Positions 34,207 to 43,875 of a stretch of DNA of 64,000 nt are shown here, piece after piece. The translations under genes and the position numbers were made by a program. Within the stretch, counting starts at the first letter, position 1. Every line of letters begins with the position of its first letter. The stretch is from CAYNFH01 sp964396385 (GTDB lineage: Bacteria > Armatimonadota > Chthonomonadetes > Chthonomonadales > CAJBBX01): assembly GCA_964396385.1 (NCBI GenBank), contig CAYNFH010000001.1, positions 52,170 to 116,169 on the forward strand, read 5' to 3'. Under the pieces are notes generated by a model, which made no database searches, was not told the DNA's origin, and saw only the letters and a list, made by a program, of their open reading frames with translations.

Positions 34207-35937
34207 ATGAGCACGGAATCGCAATCCCGGAGTGAACCGACGCCTCCTGGCGCGCCGCATAGCCGAAACCTGCGCCGGTTCGTTCTTGGGGCCATCGCCC
34301 TGGTAGCCGTTGGCGTCCTGTACGTCGCCGGCGCGCTTCCGCGAGCTCAGCGGCAGGCAGCGCTCGCCCAGGATGTCCGGGAGGTCAAGACCGCGGTCCC
34401 GGAAGTCACGGTCGTAACCCCGCGCCTGGAAAGCGATAGCGGGCTCAGCCTCCCCGGCAACATCCAGGCGATCCGTGAGTCCGCGATCAACTCACGGACC
34501 ACCGGCTACTTGCGGCGTCTCTACGTGGACATCGGCTCGCGGGTGAAAGCCGGACAGGTCCTGGCGGAGATCGAATCGCCGGACGTGGACCAGCAGGTCT
34601 ACCAGGCGCTCGCACAGACTGCTCAGTCCCGGGCAACGGTGGGGCAGTCCCGCGCCACCGTTGCTCAGCAGCGCGCCAACGTGGCGCAGACGCAGTCCGA
34701 TGTTGCCAAGCAGCGCGCGACCGTCGAGCAGGCGCGGGCGCAGCTCGCCGCCAGCAGGTCCACGCTGGCGCAGCAGCAGGCCGCGCTGGGAGCGACAGAG
34801 GCGCAGCTTGCGCACTCGCGCCAGCAAGTAGAGGTGCAGAGGAGCAACGTACAGCAGGCGCAGGCGCAGCTTGAGCTGGCAACGGTCTCCAATCAGCGCT
34901 ATCAGACGCTGTTGAAGCAGGGTTTTGCCGCCGCGCAGGATGCGGATCAGGCGGCGGCGACGCTCAAGACGGCCACGGCCACTGTCGCCTCGGCGCAGGC
35001 ATCGCTCCAGTCGGCGGAAGCGGACGTTGACTCGGCGGCGCAAAACGTGGAGGCGGGCAAAGCGCTTGTCTCAAGTGCCCAGGCCAACGTGCAGGCCTCC
35101 CAGAAGAACGTTCAGGCAACGGTCGCGGCGCTCGCGTCCAGTGAAGCCTCGGTGCGGGCGGCGGAGGCGAGCGTGCACGCCAGCCAGGCGAACGTGCAGG
35201 CAAGCCAGGCCACGGTGGCCTCTAACGTCGCGAACGCGCGCCACTACTCCGTGATGCGCTCCTTCGAGAACGTAGTGGCCCCCTATGACGGGGTAATTAC
35301 CGCCCGCAACGTGGACGTGGGCTCCCTCATCAACGCCGGCGGCAGCGGCGGCAACAACGCCGTCACCAGCGCTATCCCGAGCACGGCCATGCTGGGAATC
35401 GCCCGCACGGATGAGGTGCGGATCCAGGTCAGCGTCCCGCAGACCTACGTTCCCGCCGTCCGCGCCGGGGCCACGGCCCGGGTCGTGGTGCGCGAGCTGC
35501 CGGGCCGCGCTTTCTCCGGGACCGTTGCCCTGCGTGCGGGCGCGCTCGATCCATCCACCCGCACGGAGCTGGTGGAGGTCCACCTCCCCAATCGAAACGG
35601 CGTCCTGATGCCGGGTATGTACGCGGACGTGCGGCTGATACCTGCCCACGCTCCGGCGGAGCTGCGGATCCCCGGCTCGGCGCTGGTGATCGATGCGCAG
35701 GGGACTCGCGTCGCGAGCGTGGGGCCGGAGGGGAAGATCCACTACGTCACCGTCCAGCTCGGACGGGATTTCGGAACGGAAGTGGAGGTCCGCGGCGGGC
35801 TGAGCGGGGGCGAGAAGCTGGTCGACAATCCGCCGTCCACGCTGGCGGAAGGCGACGCGGTGAAGGTGGTAATCCCACGGCGCCGGTCCAGGCAGGCAGC
35901 TACCGCCGGACCTCCCGGCCGCAGACCCGGGTTTTAA
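34207..35937 (+). CDS. RND periplasmic adaptor with very long coiled-coil hairpin
   Basis: A 576-aa membrane-fusion protein, compared with ~380-400 aa for AcrA. Residues 25-45 anchor it. The lipoyl halves flank a Gln/Ala-rich hairpin of about residues 128-348. The ascending helix (ATVGQSRATVAQQRANVA and similar heptads) turns at LLKQGFAAAQDAD (about 235-247) and descends with repeats like SAQANVQASQ. Beta-barrel and MP domains follow. AAAGGAAACCC precedes the ATG. The hairpin would span roughly 150 Å if fully helical, enough to reach far into the periplasm. Confidence 0.88.
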   Translation: MSTESQSRSEPTPPGAPHSRNLRRFVLGAIALVAVGVLYVAGALPRAQRQAALAQDVREVKTAVPEVTVVTPRLESDSGLSLPGNIQAIRESAINSRTTGYLRRLYVDIGSRVKAGQVLAEIESPDVDQQVYQALAQTAQSRATVGQSRATVAQQRANVAQTQSDVAKQRATVEQARAQLAASRSTLAQQQAALGATEAQLAHSRQQVEVQRSNVQQAQAQLELATVSNQRYQTLLKQGFAAAQDADQAAATLKTATATVASAQASLQSAEADVDSAAQNVEAGKALVSSAQANVQASQKNVQATVAALASSEASVRAAEASVHASQANVQASQATVASNVANARHYSVMRSFENVVAPYDGVITARNVDVGSLINAGGSGGNNAVTSAIPSTAMLGIARTDEVRIQVSVPQTYVPAVRAGATARVVVRELPGRAFSGTVALRAGALDPSTRTELVEVHLPNRNGVLMPGMYADVRLIPAHAPAELRIPGSALVIDAQGTRVASVGPEGKIHYVTVQLGRDFGTEVEVRGGLSGGEKLVDNPPSTLAEGDAVKVVIPRRRSRQAATAGPPGRRPGF

Positions 35938-35952
35938 GGGAGGCGAGATTCC

Positions 35953-37401
35953 ATGAGCTACTGCAATCGATATCACTACTCTCCAGCGCCGGACGCCGGC
36001 CTAGCTCTTCTGGCGGCGATCTCGTACCTGCTGATGGGGGGCCCGGGCGCGGAAGCGCAGGCCCCGCCGCAGCCGCCCGGGCGGGCCTCGCCCCCCGCGC
36101 CGCAGGTGGTGAACACGCCCGCCCCGCCGCCGGTCGCTCTGCCGGCTCCGCCGCCGGGGCAACTTGTCGCGCCGGCTCCGCCCGATGCCGCCAACCGGCC
36201 GCTAACGGCGACCGAGGCAGCGCAGATCGCGCTGACGCGGCAGCCCACTATCCTGGCGGCCACGGGCCAGCTCATGGCAGCCCAGGGCATCACTAAGCAG
36301 GAGCGCTCGGGTCTGCTCCCGGCCGTCGGCGTAACCGCCGGCTATACGCGCACGCAGCTTCTGCAAGGCCGGATCCAGACCGTAGGCGATGGCTTCGTGA
36401 CGGACGCGACCCTGACCCAACTCATATACGACTTCAACCACACCCGGGAGCTTGTACGGGCTGCCCAGGCCAACGAGCGTGCCTCGGCACAGAGCCTCTC
36501 GGCTACCCAGGCGAATGTGGTGCAGCAGGTCAAGCAGGCGTTCTACCAATTCGTCCAATCGCGCCAACTCGTCTTGGTCAACGAACAGAACCTGGCCAAC
36601 CGCCAGTCCCAGCTCGCCCTGGCGAACGCGCGGTACCAGGTGGGATTGGGGCTGCCTTCCGACGTGGCGAATGCCCAGACGGCGGTTTCAGAAACGGTCC
36701 AGAGCCTGGCGACGGCGCAAAACAACGCCGCTATCGATCGCGTGAACCTCGCCCAGCTCATGGGCATCGATCCGCGCACGCCCATCGAGCCTGCGGAGGG
36801 CGGCGAGCCGCCGCTGGCATCCGACGACGTAAACGGCTTCGTTCAGGCAGCGCTGAGGCGGCGCCCTGAGATCGCGGGAGCGCAGGCCACTCTGGAGGCC
36901 GGTCAGCACGCCGTAAGCGCGGCCCGGACGTTCAACGCGCCCGCCTTCCGAGCCAACCTCGGCTTCAACGCGGACGGTCCGCAGTACTTTCCGCAGAACC
37001 AGTCGTTCGCGGTGGGAGCGACCTTACAGTTCGACCCCTTTGACGGAGGCTTAACCGCCGGCAAGGTGAGGACGGCCCGCGGCAACCTTGAGACAGCGCG
37101 GGCGCAGCTCCAGAACGAGCAGCTCACCGTGGGCTCTGAGGTAACACAGGCCTACCTGGACGTCCGCTCGGCCGAGCAGCGGGTGGCCGCCGCAGGCACG
37201 GAGGTGATCAACGCACGGGAAGGAGTCCGTATCGCCACGGGCCGCTATCAGGCGGGACTGGGGCAGTTTCAGGATGTCCTCACCGCCCAGCTAGCCCTGT
37301 TTACGGCCCTGAGCGACCAGGTGAATGCTCGGGCGGCGCTGGAGACATCGCTCGTAGCGTTTAGCCGCGCCATTGGCTCCCCGGCCCAGGGAGCGCACTG
37401 A
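35953..37401 (+). CDS. TolC-family outer-membrane efflux protein
   Basis: A 482-aa protein. A signal-like hydrophobic segment (ALLAAISYLLMGGPGAEAQA) is followed by a proline-rich stretch of about 45 residues and then two TolC repeats (LTATEAAQIALTRQPTILA; FNAPAFRANLGFN onwards). Coiled-coil helices contain RQLVLVNEQNLANRQSQLAL and VASAEQ-like patterns. It supplies the outer-membrane channel of the RND system. The proline-rich linker is unusual in length. GGGAGGCGAG precedes the start, 15 bp after the adaptor. Confidence 0.88.
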   Translation: MSYCNRYHYSPAPDAGLALLAAISYLLMGGPGAEAQAPPQPPGRASPPAPQVVNTPAPPPVALPAPPPGQLVAPAPPDAANRPLTATEAAQIALTRQPTILAATGQLMAAQGITKQERSGLLPAVGVTAGYTRTQLLQGRIQTVGDGFVTDATLTQLIYDFNHTRELVRAAQANERASAQSLSATQANVVQQVKQAFYQFVQSRQLVLVNEQNLANRQSQLALANARYQVGLGLPSDVANAQTAVSETVQSLATAQNNAAIDRVNLAQLMGIDPRTPIEPAEGGEPPLASDDVNGFVQAALRRRPEIAGAQATLEAGQHAVSAARTFNAPAFRANLGFNADGPQYFPQNQSFAVGATLQFDPFDGGLTAGKVRTARGNLETARAQLQNEQLTVGSEVTQAYLDVRSAEQRVAAAGTEVINAREGVRIATGRYQAGLGQFQDVLTAQLALFTALSDQVNARAALETSLVAFSRAIGSPAQGAH

Positions 37402-37437
37402 GGCTGGCGGCCTGTCATACCGCGTTCGGAATCAACC

Positions 37438-37617
37438 GTGAATCCATCTCCGAGACACATCCGATCCAATCCCTCCAGGGCTGCACGTCCCGCGGAGTTC
37501 GATCCGGACAAACTAGTCGCTGCGCGCCAGACGGTGGCTTCGCCGTGGGAGCTACACGAGCGCATCGTTGCCGGAGAGTTCGCGCCCCAGACGTTCTTTG
37601 ATCCGCGCGCGCACTGA
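37438..37617 (+). CDS. Possible 59-aa small protein
   Basis: A GTG-initiated frame between the TolC gene and the MFS gene. It encodes a hydrophilic peptide with EFDPDKLVAARQTVASPWEL and HERIVAGEFAPQTFFDPRAH. Its amino-acid composition looks protein-like and the frame ends just before the MFS start. It could be a real small gene or a fragment. There is no recognised family and no clear ribosome-binding site. Confidence 0.35.
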   Translation: MNPSPRHIRSNPSRAARPAEFDPDKLVAARQTVASPWELHERIVAGEFAPQTFFDPRAH

Positions 37618-37625
37618 AGCACTCC

Positions 37626-38909
37626 ATGGCAGACACCGTTTCGATAACCAGCGCCGGCGAGGCCCGGAACGGCGCGCAGCCAAGTGCGGCCTGGCTGGGG
37701 CCGCTGCGCGTGCTCCGGAACCGCGAGTTCGCTCTGCTCTGGAGCGGACAGGCGGTCTCCCAGACCGGCACGTGGATGCAGCAGTTTGCCCAGGGCTGGG
37801 TCGTCACCACACTGGCCATGTCGGCGCTTGCGCTGGCGTCGGTCAACTTCGCGGCGGCGATTCCTGCCGTCATCCTGTTGCCGTTTGGAGGGGTCGCGGC
37901 GGATCGGATGGAGCGGCGGCGCATCCTGCTCGTCACGCAGTGCGCGATGGCTCTGCTCGCCGTCCTGATGGGCGTGCTGGTCCTGGCAGGTCGTCTGCGC
38001 CTGTGCTATGTGTGGCTCATCGCCCTCCTGTTCGGCATAGCCACCGCCTACGATACGCCGGCTTATCAGTCGTTCAATCCCCAGCTCGTTGAGCCGGAAG
38101 GCCTGTCCCAGGAGATCGCGCTCAACCAGGCGACCTTTTATGGATCTCGCATCATTGGGCCGGCAATCGCCTCCTGGTTTGTGGCACGGTGGGGGATGGC
38201 GGCTGCCTTCTTCGCCAACGGCGCCAGCTTCCTCGCCGTCATCGGCAGCCTGCTGCTGATACGCCACAGGCGTCCCGCGACCGGCGGCAGGCAGGTAAAC
38301 ATAACGCGCTCGATGGCGGAAGGAGTGCAGTACGTCCGGGAGCGCCCACAGATCATGGCGCTCCTGGGCCTCACCGCCGTCACCACTTCGTTCGTGTTCC
38401 CGAATGGGGCAGTTCTCATGCCATTCTACGCGAAGCACGTACTTCACGTGGGGCCGGGCGGCCTCGGCGCGATAATGGCGGCGTCAGGCGGCGGCGCGTT
38501 CCTGGGGTCCACTTATCTGCTTGCCCTCCCACGCGGGGCCCGTATCGGACGGATCACGACCGCGCTCGTCGTGGCGGCGCTTTCGCTTTGCGTACTCTCC
38601 TGGTCTCGCCACCTGGCTCTGTCTGTCGCGATGGCGGGAATCCTGTCCTTCGGCATCTCCAGCTCGCTGGGGGTCGCCTCGATCATGGTTCAGGAGAGCG
38701 TGGTGGATGCGGTGCGAGGCCGCGTGATGAGCCTGTTCTCGCTTGCCTTCACGGGCGTGATGCCTTTCGCCGCTCTGGCCATCGCGCGGCTGGCCGACGT
38801 GATCGGGATGCGTCGCGAGCTTCAAATTGCCGCCGTCCTTTATGGAGCATGCGGCGCGCTCCTGCTGCCAATGCTCCGCAGAGCGGGCGACGGAAGAGCA
38901 TCGCCATGA
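37626..38909 (+). CDS. MFS exporter (MFS_3/EntS-like)
   Basis: A 427-aa permease with the MFS_3 signature: FALLWSGQAVSQTGTWMQQF at the first helix, GGVAADRMERRRILLVTQ at loop 2-3, and LNQATFYGSRIIGPAIASW in helix 5. Related proteins export siderophores or drugs. It is co-oriented with the RND operon after 224 bp and may add a second efflux route, but this is inferred from proximity. Confidence 0.82.
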   Translation: MADTVSITSAGEARNGAQPSAAWLGPLRVLRNREFALLWSGQAVSQTGTWMQQFAQGWVVTTLAMSALALASVNFAAAIPAVILLPFGGVAADRMERRRILLVTQCAMALLAVLMGVLVLAGRLRLCYVWLIALLFGIATAYDTPAYQSFNPQLVEPEGLSQEIALNQATFYGSRIIGPAIASWFVARWGMAAAFFANGASFLAVIGSLLLIRHRRPATGGRQVNITRSMAEGVQYVRERPQIMALLGLTAVTTSFVFPNGAVLMPFYAKHVLHVGPGGLGAIMAASGGGAFLGSTYLLALPRGARIGRITTALVVAALSLCVLSWSRHLALSVAMAGILSFGISSSLGVASIMVQESVVDAVRGRVMSLFSLAFTGVMPFAALAIARLADVIGMRRELQIAAVLYGACGALLLPMLRRAGDGRASP

Positions 38910-38952
38910 CGAGCGGCCGCTTGCAATTTACAAATTGAGGAGGCGAATTCGA

Positions 38953-39561
38953 ATGACCACACATCCCAACTACCTGGAGATTCATGTCCACAGCGTGGAC
39001 GGCCACATGGCCGCGTTCGTTCAGCAGGGCGCAGAGGCGGTCCAGAAGCTGATCGCGCAGATGCAGCCCGGCCGCGTGTTCAGGCAGCCCTTCCTGGCAG
39101 TGGCGGGCCAAGGGTCGCTCAGTGTCTTCCCTGCTGCAACGGTGGTGCGGGTGGACCTGGTAATGCGCGGCTTCCCGGACTGGCCCTTTCACCTGGGCTT
39201 CCGCGACGCCATGGAGCTTTCCGAAGACGAGTTCCGGGAGCGCATCTCCCTCAACGACTGTTCCCGCGAGCCCTTGAGGGGGCCTGCTCCCATCTACGCG
39301 GACATTGAGATGACCAATGGGGAGGGGCTCTACCTGCAGATGGAGGTAGATGACCGCGACGAGCCCGTCATGCAGGTGGAGTTCGGGATGCTCATCGAGC
39401 GCTTCCTCTCTGCGTCCAGTCTTCACGCACGTCGCGTCGGCGGCGGCGCGCTCGTGATCAACCCGGCGCAAATCCTGCGCGTGCAGCTCCGCCCCGCTCC
39501 TCCGCATCCGCCGCTGAACGCCTGGAGCGCCGAACCGCTTGCCGATCTTATTGCAGCCTGA
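38953..39561 (+). CDS. Conserved hypothetical protein, 202 aa
   Basis: A 202-aa soluble protein starting MTTHPNYLEIHVHSVDGHMA. It contains AAFVQQGAEAVQKLIAQMQP, FLAVAGQGSLSVFPAATVVR and VDLVMRGFPDWPF. Its fold and function are not recognised. GAGGAGG lies about 9 nt before the ATG at 38953, which decides the start. It is 43 bp downstream of the MFS gene. Confidence 0.6.
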   Translation: MTTHPNYLEIHVHSVDGHMAAFVQQGAEAVQKLIAQMQPGRVFRQPFLAVAGQGSLSVFPAATVVRVDLVMRGFPDWPFHLGFRDAMELSEDEFRERISLNDCSREPLRGPAPIYADIEMTNGEGLYLQMEVDDRDEPVMQVEFGMLIERFLSASSLHARRVGGGALVINPAQILRVQLRPAPPHPPLNAWSAEPLADLIAA

Positions 39562-39610
39562 TAATCGCGTCAGCATCCGTACTGGCGAGGGTAAGGCGCG
39601 CCCTCTTGCA

Positions 39611-39877
39611 TCATTGCGGCACGGGGTCCGTGCGGCCGCAGACAGCCACGCCGTCGCTATTGGTCCGGTAGCCGGGAAAGGCGGGGTTCGGCCCGCGCTT
39701 GGCCACGACGTGCCCGTCCTCAAAGAGGTAGTTCCCCGTTTCAAAGTGGTTGAAGTCCGGCGGCTGGTAGACCACCGGCGGCCCGGTTCTCCGCAACGGG
39801 AATTCGAATTCTTGTCCGGCTTGCGGCAGAGCTTGAAAGGAGACTATAGGGCGGGGGTCGGCGATCAGCGCCGGGAT
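39611..39877 (-). pseudogene. 3' remnant of a DUF1559 pseudopilin (H-X9-DG)
   Basis: An 88-codon frame without a start codon begins right after the stop of the GGDEF gene. It contains PPDFNHFETGNYLFEDGHVV, where His is followed nine residues later by Asp-Gly (H-X9-DG). This is the hallmark ending of DUF1559 prepilin-like proteins of planctomycetes, Lentisphaerae and Armatimonadota. Full proteins are 250-350 aa with an N-terminal pilin helix; that part is absent. It looks like a deletion remnant. Confidence 0.6.
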
Positions 39878-40861
39878 TCAGGCCGCGACGAGGGATGAGG
39901 CGGGGGCATCCGGCCGGTAGAGCTCCACGCGGTTGCGGCCGAGCGACTTGGCGCAGTAGAGAGCCCTGTCCGCCTCCTGCACCAGTTCCCAGGGCATGGT
40001 CTCAGGATCCGATAGGGTCGAGACGCCCAGGCTCACCGTGACCGGACGATACGGCCACTCCAGCCTTTCCACGCGCGTCCGCAGCCGCTCCGCAAAGGCC
40101 GCCGCGGCCTCCGCGCCTGCGTCAGGAAGGAGGAGGGCAAATTCCTCACCTCCGTAGCGGGCTGGAACGTCATCCTCGCGTGTGGTGGACTGGATGGCCG
40201 CCGCGATGGACTGGAGCGCTTCATCGCCTGCCTGGTGTCCATAGGCGTCGTTATACTGTTTGAAGCGGTCCACGTCCAGCATGATGACGGAGAGAGGCGC
40301 GCCGCCGCGCCGGGCTCGCTCGAACGCTTCCTGGAGCCGTTCCGCGAAGTAGGTGCGGTTCTTCAGACCCGTCAGGCCGTCCGTGACTGCCGCCTCCGCG
40401 AGCAGCAGGTTGATGGTGATCAGCTCCCGGTGCAGCGCCTCCAACTGTGCCGCACGGTTCTGCAGCTCCTCCTGCATGGTGAGGATGCGGTTTGCCACCT
40501 GGAGTCGCGCGCTCAGTTCGTCGTAATCCACCGGCTTGGTCAGATAGTCGTCGGCGCCGGCCGCCAGTCCTTCCAGCCGGTCCTGAGCGCTGCCGCGTGC
40601 GGTAAGCAGAATGCAGTAGCGGTAGCTGCCGGACAGTTCGCTCCGGATGAGCCGGCAGAGCGCCAGGCCATCCATCTCCGGCATCATCCAGTCCGAGATA
40701 ACCAGCCGCACGTTCGGGCTGCGCTGGAGCAGGTCCCAGGCCGCCGCCCCGTTGGGCGCGCAGACGGATCGGTGCCCTAGCTGCTCCACCATGGACTGGA
40801 GCACCAGGACCGAGACGGGATCATCCTCTACGATCAAAACTTCCAATGGGATATCCGCCAT
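39878..40861 (-). CDS. Response regulator diguanylate cyclase (REC-GGDEF)
   Basis: A 327-aa protein. The receiver domain (about 5-125) has phospho-acceptor D57 in LVISDWMMPEMDG and a conserved Lys in YLTKP. A coiled-coil linker (about 126-155) leads to a GGDEF domain with active-site GGEEF at 237-241. An intact RxxD inhibitory site lies at 228-231. It should make cyclic di-GMP on phosphorylation. ATG 40861 is chosen because it begins the receiver strand; ATG 40885 is an alternative. It diverges from the hybrid kinase at 41063. Confidence 0.88.
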   Translation of the reverse strand: MADIPLEVLIVEDDPVSVLVLQSMVEQLGHRSVCAPNGAAAWDLLQRSPNVRLVISDWMMPEMDGLALCRLIRSELSGSYRYCILLTARGSAQDRLEGLAAGADDYLTKPVDYDELSARLQVANRILTMQEELQNRAAQLEALHRELITINLLLAEAAVTDGLTGLKNRTYFAERLQEAFERARRGGAPLSVIMLDVDRFKQYNDAYGHQAGDEALQSIAAAIQSTTREDDVPARYGGEEFALLLPDAGAEAAAAFAERLRTRVERLEWPYRPVTVSLGVSTLSDPETMPWELVQEADRALYCAKSLGRNRVELYRPDAPASSLVAA

Positions 40862-41062
40862 CTTCCTGCTGCGGACGCCAGCCATCCCCGGCGGAGGAGG
40901 GGCGTGAAAACGCAGGCAACGTGTCCGGCGAATCGGACACCAATCTGATGGTCGGCACGCCCGATACGGAGCCCTGCCCGCAAATGGACCTGTTTCCATT
41001 GTCTATGATCGCCCGATTCGTGGAACGATCCTGTCATCATTGCCGGCTACGGGAGGAACCGC

Positions 41063-43840
41063 ATGACTGCCTCAATGGGAGAGGGCCGCGAGCCCTGGCT
41101 GTGCCGGTCGCTTGTCCAGGACCTGCCCATCAGCCTCTTCGCCAAGGATAGACAGGGCCGGTACATCTACATGAACCGGCAACTGTGCCGCACACTTGGA
41201 CTATCCGAGGACGCTCTGATAGGCAAACGGGACGCAGACATCTTCCCGCCAGAGGTAGCCGCCAGGCACCGGGCTACCGATCGGCAGGTGATGCAGACCG
41301 GAGGCCCCGCCCTCGCCATCGAGCAGCTCAGGCTCGCCGACGGAACGCTGGCCCATCTGGAAGTCCTCAAATCCCCCCTGCGGGATCCGCACGGCGAATT
41401 AGCCGGAGTGATGGGCGTTGTATGGGACGCAACCGACAAGGTGCGCACGCGCCAGGATGTGGCGCGCATCACCTCCAGCGCCCAATGCCTGCTCTGGTAC
41501 GGCAACGGTAGGGAAGTTGGAGAGGAGATGGTGGACCTGCGCATCGAGATGGCCGACGAGGAGGCCGCCCAGCGCGCCTTTCCCGTTGCGCGGAAGCCCG
41601 GAGAGCCGTACGTTGCGGCCTGGCTCCGGTCCAGGCTCCAGGAGGACGGCGCGCGGACGGATGAGTACGGGTCGCAAGAGATGCGGGCCGGCCGCGGCTA
41701 CCGCCAGGAGTTCCGCCACCGGATGGCCAACGGCGAGATCCGCTGGCTCTCCGAGGCGGTCCACGTTGAGAGCGTCGGCCCCGGCCGGTGGCGCGCGGTG
41801 GGCGTGTGCATGGACGTGACCGAGATCAAGCGGGTGGAGGAGGCGCTGGCGGAGGAGCGGAGCCGGCTGGAGGCGCAGACCCGCGAACTCCAACAGGCGC
41901 GAGACCAGGCGCTCTCCGGCACGCGCGCCAAGAGCGAGTTCCTGGCCAACATGAGCCACGAGATCCGCACTCCCATGAACGGCGTAATCGGATTGAGCCG
42001 GCTCCTTCTGGATACGTCCCTCAACGAGACGCAGGCCAACTACGCGCGCATGATCCACTCGAGCGCCGAGGCGCTGCTTACGGTTATCAACGACATCCTG
42101 GACTTCTCCAAGATCGAGGCCGGCAAGCTGGCTATCGATGAGGTCCCGCTCAACCTGCGCACGCTGGTGGAAGAGGTCACCGAGCTCGAAGCGCCGCGCG
42201 CCCAGCAGAAGGGACTCGAGCTGGCCTGCGTTATCCCGCCCGACTTTCCCGAGCTCCTCTGTGGAGATCCCTGGCGTCTTCGGCAGGTGCTCACTAACTT
42301 GCTGGGAAACGCGGTGAAGTTCACCAACGAGGGCGAGGTCCGGCTGGAGGCGCGCGCGGTGCGCGAGAGCGGCACCCACGTCTCCCTGGAGCTGGTGGTG
42401 ACGGACACCGGCATCGGCATTCCCGCCGAGCGCCAGGAAGCGATATTCGAGAGCTTTACCCAGGCGGACGGCAGCACTACGCGCAGGTACGGGGGCTCCG
42501 GACTGGGGCTCGCCATCTCCCGCCAGTTGGTGGAGCTGATGGGCGGCAGCTTGACTCTCCAGAGCGAGCCTGGCAGCGGCAGCCGGTTCCAGGTGGAGCT
42601 GTGCCTTAAGCGCCAGGTGGATGTGGACAAGCCGAAGCTTTCCGTGCCGGCCGGGCTGCGCGGACTGCGCGTGCTGGTGGTGGACGACAACGCAACCAAC
42701 CGGCTGATCCTGCTCGATCAGCTCCGCTCCTGGGGGTGCCGGCCGGTCGCCGTAGCCGGGGCCGCGCAGGCCCTGAAGCGGCTGGCGTCGGCCCGCCGGA
42801 CCGACCCCTTTGGCCTGGTGCTGCTGGACATGCAGATGCCGGAGATGGACGGCGATAACACGGCTCGGGCCATCCAGGCCGATCCGCAGCTCGCGGGCGT
42901 GCCCCTGATCCTGCTGACCTCCATATGCGGCCAGGCGGGGGTTCAGGAGGTGGGGCCGCCGTTCCGCGCGGCGCTGAGCAAGCCGGTCCGCCAGTCCCAG
43001 CTCTTCAACACGCTGTTAGAGGCGGTGGGCGTCGCCGAACCCGCGGTGGCCCCCGATGGCCCCGGCGCCGCTTCACACGAGATAACGCCCCTAAACCTGC
43101 GCGTGCTCCTGGTAGAGGACAATCCAATCAACCGGATGGTGGCCGCGGGCATGCTGGAGAACCTGGGCTGCAGCGCCTGCCAGGCGGAGAACGGCCTCCT
43201 TGCGGTCCAGGAGCTGGAGCGCGCCGAGTACGACGTGGTGTTGATGGATATCCAGATGCCGGAGATGGACGGATTCGAAGCGACCGCGGAGATCCGGCGC
43301 CGCGAGGCCCTCGGTGCGAGGCACACGCCCCTTATCGCGATGACCGCCCACGCTATGGAGCGGGACCGCGAGCGCTGCCTGGCGGCCGGTATGGACGACT
43401 ACATCGCCAAACCGCTCTCCCAGGAGCTGCTCCACAGCACGTTGGTTCGCTGGGCGCCGTGTGTGGCTCCGGGCACTGCGCCTTCGCAAGCCGCAGTGAC
43501 GCTGAACCTGGACCAGCTCGGCGCGAGCTGCCGGCACAACGCGGTTCTGGAGCAGCAGGTGGTGGACACCTTCTTGACCCACTCCGCCGGCACGCTGCGC
43601 GCCGCCGCGGCCAGGGTGGAGGCGGGGGACCTGTCCGGCGCGGGCTCCGACGCTCACTCCGTCAAGGGGTCCGCCCTTACCATCGGCGCGGAAGCGCTGG
43701 CACAGGCGTGCGCACGGCTGGAGACCGCCTGCCGTGAAGGGGATCTGGCCGGCGCCCGAGCCGCCGCCCAAGCGGCGGACGGCGAGTTCCTTCGCCTCCG
43801 CGCCGTCCTGGAATCCCGCCCCCACTCCCGCGCCGCCTGA
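41063..43840 (+). CDS. Hybrid sensor histidine kinase (PAS-PAS-HK-REC-REC-Hpt)
   Basis: A 925-aa cytosolic hybrid kinase. Two PAS domains occupy about 15-130 and 135-255. HisKA has the phospho-His H299 in ANMSHEIRTPMNG. The ATPase has VTDTGIGIP and GGSGLGLAISRQL. Two receivers follow (LVLLDMQMPEMDG, then VVLMDIQMPEMDG with IAKPL). The Hpt domain at the C-terminus has its His in AHSVKGSALTIGA. All relay residues are present. It has no membrane segment, so the signal is likely internal. GGGAGGAACCGC precedes the ATG. The neighbouring REC-GGDEF protein is the obvious relay target. Confidence 0.9.
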   Translation: MTASMGEGREPWLCRSLVQDLPISLFAKDRQGRYIYMNRQLCRTLGLSEDALIGKRDADIFPPEVAARHRATDRQVMQTGGPALAIEQLRLADGTLAHLEVLKSPLRDPHGELAGVMGVVWDATDKVRTRQDVARITSSAQCLLWYGNGREVGEEMVDLRIEMADEEAAQRAFPVARKPGEPYVAAWLRSRLQEDGARTDEYGSQEMRAGRGYRQEFRHRMANGEIRWLSEAVHVESVGPGRWRAVGVCMDVTEIKRVEEALAEERSRLEAQTRELQQARDQALSGTRAKSEFLANMSHEIRTPMNGVIGLSRLLLDTSLNETQANYARMIHSSAEALLTVINDILDFSKIEAGKLAIDEVPLNLRTLVEEVTELEAPRAQQKGLELACVIPPDFPELLCGDPWRLRQVLTNLLGNAVKFTNEGEVRLEARAVRESGTHVSLELVVTDTGIGIPAERQEAIFESFTQADGSTTRRYGGSGLGLAISRQLVELMGGSLTLQSEPGSGSRFQVELCLKRQVDVDKPKLSVPAGLRGLRVLVVDDNATNRLILLDQLRSWGCRPVAVAGAAQALKRLASARRTDPFGLVLLDMQMPEMDGDNTARAIQADPQLAGVPLILLTSICGQAGVQEVGPPFRAALSKPVRQSQLFNTLLEAVGVAEPAVAPDGPGAASHEITPLNLRVLLVEDNPINRMVAAGMLENLGCSACQAENGLLAVQELERAEYDVVLMDIQMPEMDGFEATAEIRRREALGARHTPLIAMTAHAMERDRERCLAAGMDDYIAKPLSQELLHSTLVRWAPCVAPGTAPSQAAVTLNLDQLGASCRHNAVLEQQVVDTFLTHSAGTLRAAAARVEAGDLSGAGSDAHSVKGSALTIGAEALAQACARLETACREGDLAGARAAAQAADGEFLRLRAVLESRPHSRAA

Positions 43841-43875
43841 CGGGCCGCAGAATGACCCAGCGGCCGCTCCCGTTC

